A DNA stretch of 21,791 nt from Candidatus Sumerlaeota bacterium (GTDB lineage Bacteria; Sumerlaeota; Sumerlaeia; JADFCT01): positions 1 through 21,791 of the forward strand of contig JAPLSP010000711.1 of the NCBI GenBank assembly GCA_026398575.1, given 5' to 3'. Positions 1 to 8,880 of the stretch are shown here, piece after piece. Every line of letters begins with the position of its first letter. Within the stretch, counting starts at the first letter, position 1. The notes under the pieces are model-generated. The model was not told the origin of the DNA, searched no databases, and saw nothing but the letters and a program-made list of their open reading frames with translations. The position numbers and the translations under genes were made by a program.

Positions 1-2722
1 CATCGCCAAGTCCATAAAGCTCAAATACAGCTGCATCAAGCTCGGCTTCTAATTTCTGGCATCTTTCGCGAGTCATTATTTTGAGATTAGGGGCCGAAAC
101 TATCAGATTATCATCCCGAAAAGCATGCTCACGCAATTGGTCTACAATATTAATAATTCGCCTACTCAATTTAGTATCTTTGGGGTAACAAATTGGCATT
201 GATAACAATTCATCATCTAGCTCAATTTCGTTATGCCAATTACCCCAATTACTTGTTGTCATGAAGAAAAAATATCTAGCAAGCGATGACCATAAAATCC
301 CCAACAGGATTTTATATTTATCTTCATTCAATCCATGCAATTTTATCCCGTGAATAGCATTTGTAAATGCAAATGACTTATCTTCTACTCGTGCAATTAT
401 CCGACCTTTCGGTTGGCAATCCTCCTCAATGCCCCTTCCTACTAATAACCGCAACCCATTATATATATTTTCCGTGCCCCTGCGATATACTCTATCAGGT
501 GGTTTATATAGATTTCCCATGTCTAGTGGGCCATATCGATAAAAATGCTCTTTGGGCAAAACTTTATATTTCTGTAACCAATTAGCATCAATTGCTTTAT
601 TAGAAACAATATATCCTTGCCCTTTAGAGCTTATCAGAGAAGAAAGAGCATCAAAATTCATAAGATATGAAACTAGATGCCAATCGCGATGATTGCCCCA
701 CCACAATGTTTTCCAGATTTTATAATTTGAGCAATCCTCCTCTGGCATTATTGGATGGCAGTCATTTGCAGAAAAAATTATCGCTTGAAGACCATCTAGA
801 ATCCTTGTCCGCTTAGCAGACCAGTAATGTATTGCATAAGGCTTTTCATGCTGCAATCTTTTATGGAAGAATACAGCTGCAAATGGAGATATAACTGAAC
901 TAAAGAAAACCTGCCTTGCGTGAGCAAAATTGAATACTGATGTCAATTGACACCCGTCTAACCATTTTTGCCGAAAAGCAATGCTTTTAGGATGATGTTT
1001 ATAGAAGACTCCAGTAGATACCAGCAAACCTGCTATGCCATGAGGTTTAAGGCAATCTAAGGCGCGCCATATGAATGCCTGAGAGCTTTCTCTATCTCCT
1101 ATGGGAAGCTCTCTTTTCACGCACCATTCTACAGCATATTGGTTCTGCTCTCTCGCCTTGCTGCTTTCTTTCCCAGGAGAACCCCAGGGGGGATTCCCCA
1201 CCACAACATCAGCGCATTCCGAAGAGAACCGTGTTTTGAGGGATGGGTTGTTGTCAAAATATGCAGTGTCGAAAGCATTCGCGGAAACAAGGCAATTAAA
1301 TGAACCAGGCTTTCTATCATCTGCAACAAGATAAGGCAGGCGATTCCCTTGCCGGATCTGCTCAAGAATATCCGGAGGCTCCAAGTAGTGCAACATTGCT
1401 AAATAAAGGCTGAATGCTGCAATGCGAACAGCTTCAGGATTAATGTCTATTCCTGCTAATTGATCGCGAAGGATTTTTTTTAGTTCATCAAAGCGAAGAC
1501 GGCGTTTTTGCGTGACTATGCGATAACGAACAATTCTGCGAAAGGCTTCAACAAGAAAAATCCCTGAGCCGCACGCCGGATCTAATATTCTTGGCGCATT
1601 TTTCAGCCGCTCAGTCGTAAGTGTCTGAGACAAAACAAATTCTGCTAGAGCAGGCGGAGTATAGAATGCTCCATGAGCGCTTTCTTTGCCACTCTCTTCG
1701 TGATAAAACTCCTCATAGATGCTACTAATGAGCTCAATGGGAACGATTTTGAAACGATACGCATAGAAAAAGAGCTTCTTTTGTATCCCTGCGTCTCCGT
1801 ACATCCAATCCCTAATTAAGTCGAGATGGCTTTGTTTTACGACATTCGATTCTTGGGTAATGTCTGGAAACATATCTCCATTGAAGTCTGAAGCAAGCTG
1901 CCCAAATAGCGCATAGGTGAAGCTATGATCTAACAAGATTCGGGGATAAATCGGCTCATGTTGGTCTTCTTCCAATATTAATCCAAGAGGTGATTTTTGG
2001 CTGAGAAAATCCATCCCCTTCTTATGCTTTCCAGCCACATTCCGAAAATACTGTTCGGTAAGAATTCCGCGATCCTCAAGATATCGGATGAAGATTGATC
2101 TTCCAATAAGAGCATGAGCATGTTTTAAATTTATTCCGCCTAATCCCCTTTCTATCAATTCTTTTCGTACAAGCTTCAAATCATGAATCAAAGCTTTATC
2201 CGCACGCTGGTTCAAGTCCTTGCCAAATCGCTCTTCCAACTTAAAGACACGGCCGGATTCGATCTCTTCGCGCCGAAAACGCTTTAGGTTTTCTGCAACT
2301 TGCGCTGTGGTATGAGCAATTGCTAGAGGTTTAAATTTGCGAAATTCATCTTTCGGTTTAGGAGGCTTATGGGCCAAATCATAAACTGCGAGTTCCCCGG
2401 GTCTTGCGAGAAACAGCAAGCGTGGTCGCGCCATACTCCATATTCGGTGATAAAGCCTTTTCAATACGCATTCATCATCCGTATCTGAGTGAGCAAAAAT
2501 AATAACTGGATTGTTTTCAAGGAAAAAAACTTTTTCAGCGCCAACTTCGCTGGCAAGAGCCAGCCAATCGCCTTTATCAGTCCAAGTTTTTGTGCTAAAA
2601 TCGCTAGATTTCCGGCTAGCGGGCAGAAATTGTGTTTCCGTTAAGTCTGCAAAATCGAGCTGGCTGTAGGCGGTATGCAATAGACTGGAAGAACTAGTGG
2701 TTTCCATAAGAGTGGGACTCAT
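1..2722 (-). CDS. Eco57I/type IIG-like N6-adenine DNA methyltransferase (R-M protein), 3' end missing
   Basis: The minus frame is open from an ATG at 2722 to the window edge, giving 907 codons with no stop. The central part carries an N6-adenine methylase core: a GAFYTPPALAEFVL stretch, the SAM-binding motif DPACGSGIFLVEAF (near + position 1580), then GIDINPEA and the catalytic motif VVVGNPPWG (near 1195). About 380 residues lie before the core and the visible tail after it is about 350 residues, which resembles single-chain Eco57I-type restriction-modification enzymes with N-terminal extension and C-terminal target-recognition regions. I see no clear nuclease motif, so restriction activity is unproven; a solitary or BREX/DISARM-like methylase is possible. 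The expected role is methylating (and perhaps cutting) foreign DNA at a specific site. The gene is much more AT-rich than the rest of the window, suggesting horizontal acquisition. No good Shine-Dalgarno precedes the first ATG; an ATG five codons on is an alternative start. Confidence 0.88.
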   Translation of the reverse strand, partial: MSPTLMETTSSSSLLHTAYSQLDFADLTETQFLPASRKSSDFSTKTWTDKGDWLALASEVGAEKVFFLENNPVIIFAHSDTDDECVLKRLYHRIWSMARPRLLFLARPGELAVYDLAHKPPKPKDEFRKFKPLAIAHTTAQVAENLKRFRREEIESGRVFKLEERFGKDLNQRADKALIHDLKLVRKELIERGLGGINLKHAHALIGRSIFIRYLEDRGILTEQYFRNVAGKHKKGMDFLSQKSPLGLILEEDQHEPIYPRILLDHSFTYALFGQLASDFNGDMFPDITQESNVVKQSHLDLIRDWMYGDAGIQKKLFFYAYRFKIVPIELISSIYEEFYHEESGKESAHGAFYTPPALAEFVLSQTLTTERLKNAPRILDPACGSGIFLVEAFRRIVRYRIVTQKRRLRFDELKKILRDQLAGIDINPEAVRIAAFSLYLAMLHYLEPPDILEQIRQGNRLPYLVADDRKPGSFNCLVSANAFDTAYFDNNPSLKTRFSSECADVVVGNPPWGSPGKESSKAREQNQYAVEWCVKRELPIGDRESSQAFIWRALDCLKPHGIAGLLVSTGVFYKHHPKSIAFRQKWLDGCQLTSVFNFAHARQVFFSSVISPFAAVFFHKRLQHEKPYAIHYWSAKRTRILDGLQAIIFSANDCHPIMPEEDCSNYKIWKTLWWGNHRDWHLVSYLMNFDALSSLISSKGQGYIVSNKAIDANWLQKYKVLPKEHFYRYGPLDMGNLYKPPDRVYRRGTENIYNGLRLLVGRGIEEDCQPKGRIIARVEDKSFAFTNAIHGIKLHGLNEDKYKILLGILWSSLARYFFFMTTSNWGNWHNEIELDDELLSMPICYPKDTKLSRRIINIVDQLREHAFRDDNLIVSAPNLKIMTRERCQKLEAELDAAVFELYGLGD

Positions 2723-2730
2723 GATTTTCT

Positions 2731-2751
2731 ATAATAATATGGCATTATTAT
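2731..2751. promoter_or_regulatory. AT-rich inverted repeat just upstream of the methyltransferase gene
   Basis: Perfect 8-bp arms ATAATAAT (2731-2738) and ATTATTAT (2744-2751) flank a 5-nt centre, 9 bp from the methyltransferase start codon at 2722. It lies where a promoter or operator for that gene would be. It could be an operator for self-regulation, as is common in R-M systems, or merely AT-rich symmetry. No U-tract or GC stem supports a terminator. Confidence 0.35.
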
Positions 2752-2790
2752 CCAATTTCCTCAATATAAGCATGGCGCTATCTGATGGCT

Positions 2791-3304
2791 TCATGCGTAA
2801 AGCCGGTAATCCAGCGGCTCGATGACTCCTGCATTCTTGGCCGCATCGGCCAGCTGCAAGTTATGCTTTCGCATCTCTTCGCGCAAGAGCAGACGCCACT
2901 CCTCTTCCAGCTTTTTATCTGCCAACTCCTGCCGCCGCGTCTGGACGGCGAAGTAAGTTTGACCTAATGCTACCAGTTCTTTTCTCGGATCGGCATTCTG
3001 AATGGTGAGGTAGCATGCATAGCGGGACATAAAAACTGTTTTGATGGAACGCTCTGCTCCGCTACCAATGCCGACCATTTCGGTGACGTCACCGAAATGG
3101 TCTTCGATACGCTGGCCGCTATTGAAACAAGCTGTCTGCGCTTTCTCATATAACCAACTCGAAGTTGCGATAATCGCCGTATCCCAGCACTTCAGCGAAA
3201 TCGCGGCTTGACCAAAACTCAAATCCCGCCTCATTCACGCGCTTGATGCGCTCGAACGGAGAAACATGTCCGCTCGCAGGACGCTTCTCGATTTCCTGGC
3301 TCAT
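2791..3304 (-). pseudogene. dinD: DinD-like DNA-damage-inducible protein, frameshifted and C-terminally truncated
   Basis: Two minus-strand frames together read as one DinD-family protein. The N-terminal part (ATG at 3304, preceded by AGGAG) encodes the family-like SPFERIKRVNEAGFEFW and EVLGYGDYRNFE segments, but stops at a TGA at 3146-3148. The rest continues in another frame as EKAQTACFNSGQRIEDHF, SRYACYLTIQNADPRKEL, LGQTYFAVQTRRQEL and NAGVIEPLDY, ending at 2791. One extra base (ATATGAG instead of ATAGAG) explains the shift. The joined product would be about 190 residues, whereas E. coli DinD is about 270, so the C-terminal third is also gone. E. coli DinD is an SOS-induced protein that acts on RecA filaments; related genes often sit inside R-M loci, which fits the methyltransferase next door. 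The frameshift could be a sequencing error, but the missing C-terminus argues for real decay. Confidence 0.82.
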
Positions 3305-3359
3305 AAGATAGGCTCCTTGTCTCAATCTCTTCTCCGGATCAAAACCTTACAGATGATAT

Positions 3360-4436
3360 TCATCCCTCAATAAACTTCCCCATCTTGCGGAATTTCTGGA
3401 AGCGGCCCTTGAGGAGCTCGTCGGTGGGTATTTTCCGGAGATGCTTGAGATGGCGCAAAAGGGCGGCTTTCACATTGTCGGCGGCCTGTTGGCGGTTCTG
3501 ATGCGCGCCGCCTTCAGGCTCGGGGATGATGTCGTCAATCACTTCGAGGCCGAGCAGGTCCTTGGCCGTGAGTTTGAGAGCTTCGGCGGATTGGGGAGCG
3601 AACTTGGCGTCGCGCCAAAGGATCGAGGCGCAACCTTCGGGCGAAATAACAGTGTACCAGGCGTTTTCCATCATCAAGATGGTGTCACCTACGCCGATGC
3701 CGATGGCGCCGCCGCTCGCGCCCTCGCCAATGACGCAGATGATGATGGGAACTTCGATCGCGAACATCTCCTTCATGTTGCGCGCGATGGCCTCGGCCAC
3801 GCCGCGCTCCTCCGAGCCGATGCCGGGGTAGGCGCCGGGAGTGTCCACGAAGATGATGATCGGGCGGTGGAACTTGTTGGCGACCTTCATGATGCGCAGC
3901 GCTTTGCGATAACCTTCCGGATGGGACATGCCGAAATTGCGTTGAACGTTTTCGCGCGTGTTCGCGCCTTTCTGCTGGCCGATGATGGCGACGGGCTGTC
4001 CATCGAGAAACGCATAGCCCGTGACCATCGCCGGATCGTCGGAGAAGAGGCGGTCGCCATGGACCTCGTTCCATTCGGAGAAGATCATGCTGATGTAGTC
4101 AAGGCTGTGTGGGCGGTCGAGATGCCGGGCGATCTGGACGCGCTGCCAGGGAGTCAGATTGGCGTAGATCTCCTTGCGCGTCTTGTTCATTTTCCGTTTC
4201 AGGCGGTCTATATCGCGCGCCAACCGCTCGCGCTCGCTGACAGCGCCGAAGCTCCTTAAAGTCTCGTCCGATTCGACTGGCGTGTCGTAAACCTCGGTCT
4301 TCATAAGCGGTTTGCGGGAGGAATCCGCCAGAGGACCCGGGGCGACGCCCAATTCCTGCAATTGCTTCTCGATGGCGCGAATCTGGTCCTCCAAATCCGC
4401 AATGGGCTGCTCGAAATCGAACGTTACGGGACACAT
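3360..4436 (-). CDS. accA: Acetyl-CoA carboxylase carboxyltransferase subunit alpha
   Basis: AccA forms the alpha half of the carboxyltransferase that, with AccD, moves CO2 from carboxybiotin to acetyl-CoA to give malonyl-CoA, the first committed step of fatty acid synthesis in the cytoplasm. The 358-residue product starts with FDFEQPIADLEDQI, matching the family N-terminus, has a charged helical segment, then the crotonase-like carboxyltransferase core with GQQKGANTRENV, NFGMSHPEGYRKALR, FVDTPGAYPGIGSEERG and GEGASGGAIGIGVGD. It is about 40 residues longer than E. coli AccA (319). I chose the ATG at 4436 because AGAGGA lies 6 nt upstream; an in-frame ATG two codons earlier would abut that ribosome site. 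The neighbour upstream in transcription is dnaE, as in E. coli, but separated by a toxin-antitoxin pair. Confidence 0.97.
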   Translation of the reverse strand: MCPVTFDFEQPIADLEDQIRAIEKQLQELGVAPGPLADSSRKPLMKTEVYDTPVESDETLRSFGAVSERERLARDIDRLKRKMNKTRKEIYANLTPWQRVQIARHLDRPHSLDYISMIFSEWNEVHGDRLFSDDPAMVTGYAFLDGQPVAIIGQQKGANTRENVQRNFGMSHPEGYRKALRIMKVANKFHRPIIIFVDTPGAYPGIGSEERGVAEAIARNMKEMFAIEVPIIICVIGEGASGGAIGIGVGDTILMMENAWYTVISPEGCASILWRDAKFAPQSAEALKLTAKDLLGLEVIDDIIPEPEGGAHQNRQQAADNVKAALLRHLKHLRKIPTDELLKGRFQKFRKMGKFIEG

Positions 4437-4442
4437 AGGCAT

Positions 4443-4448
4443 TCCTCT
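4443..4448 (-). promoter_or_regulatory. Ribosome binding site deciding the accA start
   Basis: On the minus strand AGAGGA ends 6 nt before the ATG at 4436, an ideal distance, whereas it directly touches the alternative in-frame ATG at 4442. This favours the shorter accA reading. Confidence 0.6.
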
Positions 4449-4496
4449 TGTGATGAAGTAACTGGAAACTCTCCAGCGAGGCAATAAGCAACTGAT

Positions 4497-4721
4497 CTAC
4501 TCAATAATCCTGCGATAAGAACCGAATATGATCTCTCGAATATTGTCTAAATTATATTCAGGAACTTTCCTGCCAGAAAAAGGAAATTGCTCCAAATTTT
4601 CTGTCGCTGCAATTATTTTGAAACCAATTCTCCGAGCATAGACAGGAGAATCCAGAGCTATATAGCGAATAATGGATCCCAAATCCATCAGCGCGCTTTC
4701 TGTCCAAATTACTTTAACCAT
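4497..4721 (-). CDS. ParE/RelE-superfamily toxin, short at the C-terminus
   Basis: The 74-residue product has the ParE-like pattern: a first strand VKVIWTESALMDL, a helix SIIRYIALDSPVYARR, the turn LEQFPFSGRKVPE, and REIIFGSYR. ParE/RelE-fold toxins act on DNA gyrase or on translating ribosomes; which target applies here cannot be told. The start overlaps the end of the antitoxin gene by 13 bp, the usual coupled arrangement. Family members normally run about 90-100 residues and continue after the GSYR motif with a further strand (typically YRIIYRV...VEIL..xHGxR). Here the protein ends at RRIIE and TAG, 60 bp before accA, so the last strand and C-terminal residues are missing. It may therefore be a weakened or dead toxin. 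Confidence 0.78.
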   Translation of the reverse strand: MVKVIWTESALMDLGSIIRYIALDSPVYARRIGFKIIAATENLEQFPFSGRKVPEYNLDNIREIIFGSYRRIIE

Positions 4722-4894
4722 TCTTCCACCCGCCGTTTAGCCTCTTCTTGTGAGACAACCCGTCCAGCTTGGACATCCTCCAAACCTCGCTCTATCTTCT
4801 CAAGCACATATAGGTGGTAATGAATATCCTCCAAGGTGCAATCGTCATCCAATCCTTGGATTGCTTGAATCGCTTGTTCTTTTGTCGCATTCAT
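4709..4894 (-). CDS. Small antitoxin partner of the ParE-like toxin
   Basis: This 61-residue acidic protein contains LDDDCTLEDIHYHLYVLEKI, then ERGLEDVQAGRVVSQEEAKRR and an EEWLK tail. The tail pattern (xAGxVVSxEEAxRRxxxWL) is typical of small antitoxins encoded directly before RelE/ParE toxins. The gene ends 13 bp inside the toxin gene, consistent with translational coupling in one operon. Its expected role is to bind and neutralise the toxin and repress the operon; the N-terminal half would be the DNA-binding/dimerising part, though I see no clear helix-turn-helix. AAGGAATAAGGG precedes the ATG. The gene lies between dnaE and accA on their shared strand. Confidence 0.8.
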   Translation of the reverse strand: MNATKEQAIQAIQGLDDDCTLEDIHYHLYVLEKIERGLEDVQAGRVVSQEEAKRRVEEWLK

Positions 4895-4967
4895 AAGCCC
4901 TTATTCCTTTCGAAACGCCTGTCGCATTTCGCATCTACCGTGATATGCAATTTCCGTTCATCATCCC

Positions 4968-7900
4968 TCAGCTCTCCGCGAACTGCAGTGTCTTCGAAAA
5001 CGGCAGCGCTTCCAGCGCCTTCAGCACCTCATCGCTTGGCTCGACGCTGAAGCGGCTGTCGGCCTGTATTTTGACGGCGCCGCTGCCGTTCTGAACGACA
5101 ATGCGCACTTTGCAGCGGCCCGAATAGCGGCTCAGCGCCTGCTTGATGTGTCCGATCACCTCGGGCGATATACTCGCAACCGGCAGGGTGACGTCAAGGA
5201 ATTTTGCCAGGCGTTCGCGCGCGATCTGCGCTTTGACGATATCCTCGTCGATCAGGCTTTTCGCGCCGTTGTACTCATTGACCTTGCCTTTGACGACAAC
5301 AAGGTCGCCGTTAATCAGCCAGGGCTCCAGGTCGCTGAGCTTGCGCGGAAATACGACGGCGTCCACGGCGCCCGTCGTATCGGTTATCTGACAGAAGGCC
5401 ATCGGCTCGCTTTTGGTCTTGGTCAGGATGCGCCGTACCTCGCCGATCTGTCCGACGAGGCGGACCTCGCTGCCTGTGGTCAGCCGGTCAAAGTCGGCGG
5501 CATGGGCCGTCGCAAATGAACGCATATCCACTGCGATGGCGTCGAGCGGATGGCCCGAGATAAAGAAGCCGGTCAATTCTTTTTCAAAATTCAGTTTTTC
5601 CTCGTTGGTCCATTCGCGCACGTCGGGCAACGGCGATTCCTCGAGCGAAGCGCCGCCGTTGGCTTGCGCCGCCGCTTCGCCGAAAAGCGACATTTGTCCG
5701 GCCTTGCGTTCGTTGATGGCCACCTGGGCCGCTTCAAAAACGTCGGGAGCGCCCGCGACCAGACGCGCGCGGCTGTAGCCCAGCGAATCGAAGGCGCCCA
5801 CCTTGATCAGACATTCCAGCATGCGGCTGTTGAAGCCCCGCGCCGCCGTCCGTTCGCAGAAAATCAGGAAATTCTTGAAAGGGCCGCCGCCGTCGCGCTC
5901 CTGGACGATTTCGCCCACGGCCGCCTCGCCGACGTTTTTGATGGCGGTCAGGCCGAACCGGATGGCCCCGCCCACGACGCTGAAATCCGCCTGCGATTCA
6001 TTGATGTCGGGCGGCAGAACCTTGATGCCCATGTCGCGCGCTTCGGCGAACAGAACGGCCAGCTTGTCGGTGTCGCCTTTGTCGTTGGTCATCAGCGCCG
6101 CTATGAATTCGATGGGGTAGTGCGCTTTGAGGTAGGCGGTGCGGAAAGCGACTTCGGTATAAGCGACGGTATGGGCCTTGTTGAAACCATATTCGGCGAA
6201 CTTGGCCATCAACTCCCAAACTTCATTTGCCGTGGTCGCGTCAACGCCCCGCTCGGCCGCCCCTTCGAGAAACTTGCCCTTCATCGAATTCATCACGTCC
6301 ACTTTTTTCTTGCCCATCGCCTTGCGTAGCTTGTCGGCTTGACCCATCGTGAACCCGCCCATCGTCTGCGCAATCTGCATGACCTGTTCCTGATAAACGA
6401 TCACGCCATAAGTCTCGCTCAGGATTTCGCTCAGCATGGGATGCGGGTATGTGACCATCGCCGGATTCTTTTTATTCTTAACGAAGACCGGGATGAATTC
6501 CATGGGGCCCGGACGATAAAGCGCGGCGACGGCGGCGACGTCGGCAAAGCAGGTGGGCCCCATCTCGCGGATGATTTTGCGCATCCCCTCGGATTCCAGC
6601 TGGAAGATCCCGGTTGTCTGGGCCGTGCGCAGGAACTCGTATGTCTTGGGATCGGATCGCGAAATCCGATCCCAATCCACGGTAACGCCGCGGTTGCGGG
6701 CCAGCATGCGAATCGCATTGTCAATGACAGTCAAGTTTTTCAAGCCGAGGAAGTCCATTTTCAGCAGGCCGGACTCGGTGACCTCGGCCATGGCAAACTG
6801 CGAGACCAGCTGGCTCTTATCGCCGCCGGGATGGAAGACGGGGATCAAGTCGCTGACGGGGCGGTCCGTGATAATGATGCCGGCCGCGTGCACGCCGCAA
6901 TTGCGGTGCAGTCCTTCAACCTGCCGGGCGAATCCGATCAGTTTGCGAACGTCCAGATCGCTTTCATATAGCCGCCGGAGATCTTCATTCGCCTCGATTT
7001 CAACTTTCCCATCTTTGTCTGTCTGTCCATACATGCACCCGTCAATCGTGGCTTTGGGGTTTGTAGAAATCATGCCGCAAATCGGATTGACGCGGTCGAG
7101 CGGAAAGTCCAGCACGCGTCCGACGTCGCGGATGGCGTTCTTGGCCTTGAGCGAGCCAAACGTGACAATATTGCAGACGTTATGCTCGCCATATTTTGCC
7201 CGGACGTATTCCACCACCTCCTGCCGGCGGATGGCGCAGAAATCAATATCGAAGTCGGGCGGCTCAAGACGTTCGATGTTCAGAAAGCGCTCGAAGATCA
7301 GCTTGTGGCTCAGCGGCTCCAAATCCGTGATGCCCAGGGCGTAGGCGATGATGCTGGCGGCGCCCGAACCGCGCCCCGGTCCCACGGGAATGCCCTGCTC
7401 GCGCGCATACTGGATGAAATCCTGGACAATCAGGAAATAGTCATCAAAGCCCGACTGATGGATAACATCGAGTTCGAGCTCGGCCTGCTTGCGCTGAACT
7501 TCTCCGAGCGGAGCGCCATAACGCGCCGCCAGACCTTTTTCCGCCAGCTCCCTGAGAAGTTCCTGCGCCGTCTGGCCTTCCGGAACGGTGAATTTGGGGA
7601 ATTTGCTGGTGTCGGCGGCGCCGTGCGCCAGCGGAAGCTCCACGTTGCACATTTCGGCCACCCGCAGCGTATTCGACAGTGCTTCGGGAACCTGGCGGAA
7701 GAGCGCGGTCATCTGCTCGGGCGTCTTGAAATAAAACTCATGCTGTGGATAGCGCATGCGATTCTGGTCCGACAGCTTCTTGCCCGTGCCGATGCACAAC
7801 ATGATGTCGTGCATCTCCCAGTCTTCCTGCTTCAGGTAATGGATGTCGTTGGTGGCGATCGTTCTCAGGTTGAATTCGCGCGCCAGCGGGATCAATAGCG

Positions 7901-8468
7901 GATTGACCTTGCGCTGATCCGCCATGCCGTGATCCATGAGCTCGATGAAAAAATTCTCGCGCCCGATGAGGGCGATCATGTCGTCGGCAAAGCGACGCGC
8001 CATCTTCATGTCACCCTGCAGGAGCGCCGCTGCGATGGTTCCCTTCAGGCACGCCGAGGCGATGACCAGGCCTTTGCAATGCCGCGCCAGGAGGTCCATG
8101 TCTATGCGGGGCTTATAATAAAAACCGCTGGCGTAGGCTTCTGAGCAAAGTTTGATAAGGTTATGGTAGCCTTCAATGTCCTTGGCCAGGACCAGCAAAT
8201 GATTCGAAGAAGCCCGTTCGCCCCCTTCCCTGACTGTGCGGGGACCGGGGGCGATATAAAACTCGCAACCGATGATCGGTTTGACGCCGGCCTCGCGCGC
8301 GGCTTTATAGAACTCGACGGCGCCAAACATGGCCCCGTGATCGGTGATCGCCAAGGCCGGCATGCCCAGTTCTTTGGCGCGCTCGCACATGGCTTTGCAG
8401 CGGCAGGCGCCATCCAGAAGACTGTATTCACTATGGTTATGAAGATGGATGAACTGAGGGGAACTCAT
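4968..8468 (-). CDS. dnaE: DNA polymerase III subunit alpha
   Basis: DnaE is the replicative polymerase of the Pol III holoenzyme. The 1166-residue product, close to E. coli's 1160, begins with a PHP domain (FIHLHNHSEYSLLDGA, residues 6-21; TDHGAMFGAVEFYKAA follows), then the palm with GPGRGSGAAS (about 363-372) and PDFDIDF (about 404-410), holding two of the three catalytic aspartates. The fingers include FQLESEGMRKIIREMGP, RPGPMEFIPVF and YEQ-type IVYQEQVMQIAQ; the tail has a helix-hairpin-helix region (RFGLTAIKNVGEAAV) and an OB-fold (RLVGQIGEVRRILTKTK). I chose the ATG at 8468 because the protein then starts like other DnaE proteins and GGAG lies 8 nt upstream; the open frame extends 39 codons further to 8585 without family-like sequence. 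It is the upstream member of the dnaE-TA-accA run. Confidence 0.97.
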   Translation of the reverse strand: MSSPQFIHLHNHSEYSLLDGACRCKAMCERAKELGMPALAITDHGAMFGAVEFYKAAREAGVKPIIGCEFYIAPGPRTVREGGERASSNHLLVLAKDIEGYHNLIKLCSEAYASGFYYKPRIDMDLLARHCKGLVIASACLKGTIAAALLQGDMKMARRFADDMIALIGRENFFIELMDHGMADQRKVNPLLIPLAREFNLRTIATNDIHYLKQEDWEMHDIMLCIGTGKKLSDQNRMRYPQHEFYFKTPEQMTALFRQVPEALSNTLRVAEMCNVELPLAHGAADTSKFPKFTVPEGQTAQELLRELAEKGLAARYGAPLGEVQRKQAELELDVIHQSGFDDYFLIVQDFIQYAREQGIPVGPGRGSGAASIIAYALGITDLEPLSHKLIFERFLNIERLEPPDFDIDFCAIRRQEVVEYVRAKYGEHNVCNIVTFGSLKAKNAIRDVGRVLDFPLDRVNPICGMISTNPKATIDGCMYGQTDKDGKVEIEANEDLRRLYESDLDVRKLIGFARQVEGLHRNCGVHAAGIIITDRPVSDLIPVFHPGGDKSQLVSQFAMAEVTESGLLKMDFLGLKNLTVIDNAIRMLARNRGVTVDWDRISRSDPKTYEFLRTAQTTGIFQLESEGMRKIIREMGPTCFADVAAVAALYRPGPMEFIPVFVKNKKNPAMVTYPHPMLSEILSETYGVIVYQEQVMQIAQTMGGFTMGQADKLRKAMGKKKVDVMNSMKGKFLEGAAERGVDATTANEVWELMAKFAEYGFNKAHTVAYTEVAFRTAYLKAHYPIEFIAALMTNDKGDTDKLAVLFAEARDMGIKVLPPDINESQADFSVVGGAIRFGLTAIKNVGEAAVGEIVQERDGGGPFKNFLIFCERTAARGFNSRMLECLIKVGAFDSLGYSRARLVAGAPDVFEAAQVAINERKAGQMSLFGEAAAQANGGASLEESPLPDVREWTNEEKLNFEKELTGFFISGHPLDAIAVDMRSFATAHAADFDRLTTGSEVRLVGQIGEVRRILTKTKSEPMAFCQITDTTGAVDAVVFPRKLSDLEPWLINGDLVVVKGKVNEYNGAKSLIDEDIVKAQIARERLAKFLDVTLPVASISPEVIGHIKQALSRYSGRCKVRIVVQNGSGAVKIQADSRFSVEPSDEVLKALEALPFSKTLQFAES

Positions 8469-8880
8469 GAGAATGGCTCCAACGGGAACAAGAGAAAAAT
8501 CAAGCAGAACGCTTGAGGAACCATGAGAACTGTGCGCCACGAAAGTCAAGGCCATCTTTCGCGATTTTTCCGGCGTCTCATCCATAAAAATCCCTTTATT
8601 GTTTTGTCATCCATTGTTTTGTCATCCATTGTTTTGTCAATACACAACCAGCAGCTTCCAATCACTGCCTTGCGATGCGCCCATCCTTTTGCCTCCCACT
8701 CAAAGCCGCTTGACCGCCGCCGCCGCAAAAACTATTGTGCAAGACAAATGGCAATCATCGCGAAAACAGGATAAAAAACATTGAACTTTATTGAACCGTG
8801 GGCGTCAAAGCAATAGGGGGAAGGCTTTTTTATTTAAGCCCCAAGTCTGAGCTCAATCTTGCCAGAGGCATGAGGTTGCC
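8469..8880. other. Divergent intergenic region between dnaE and the CxxC gene pair
   Basis: This 412-bp gap must hold the outward promoters for dnaE (minus) and for the gene at 8881 (plus). I see a 15-bp tandem repeat (listed separately) and a weak hairpin GGCTT/AAGCC around 8823-8840, but no convincing promoter pair, RNA gene or conserved ORF. The short open frames here look like chance. Confidence 0.4.
8598..8640 (+). repeat. 15-bp tandem repeat, 2.9 copies
   Basis: The unit ATTGTTTTGTCATCC occurs at 8598-8612 and 8613-8627 and as a partial copy at 8628-8640, where the end changes to CAA. The copies are identical. The repeat lies about 130-170 bp upstream of the dnaE start codon, possibly in its promoter region. 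It may be slipped-strand duplication or a repeated protein-binding site. Confidence 0.9.

Noticed and set aside
3441..4259. 272-codon plus-strand open frame opposite accA
   Set aside because: Antisense shadow of a GC-rich conserved gene; the translation has no recognisable family features.
5550..6971. Several plus-strand open frames of 210-260 codons opposite dnaE
   Set aside because: Antisense shadows; dnaE on the minus strand is unmistakable and continuous.
8469..8585. 39-codon N-terminal extension of DnaE
   Set aside because: No family-like sequence; the shorter form begins like known DnaE proteins and has GGAG upstream.
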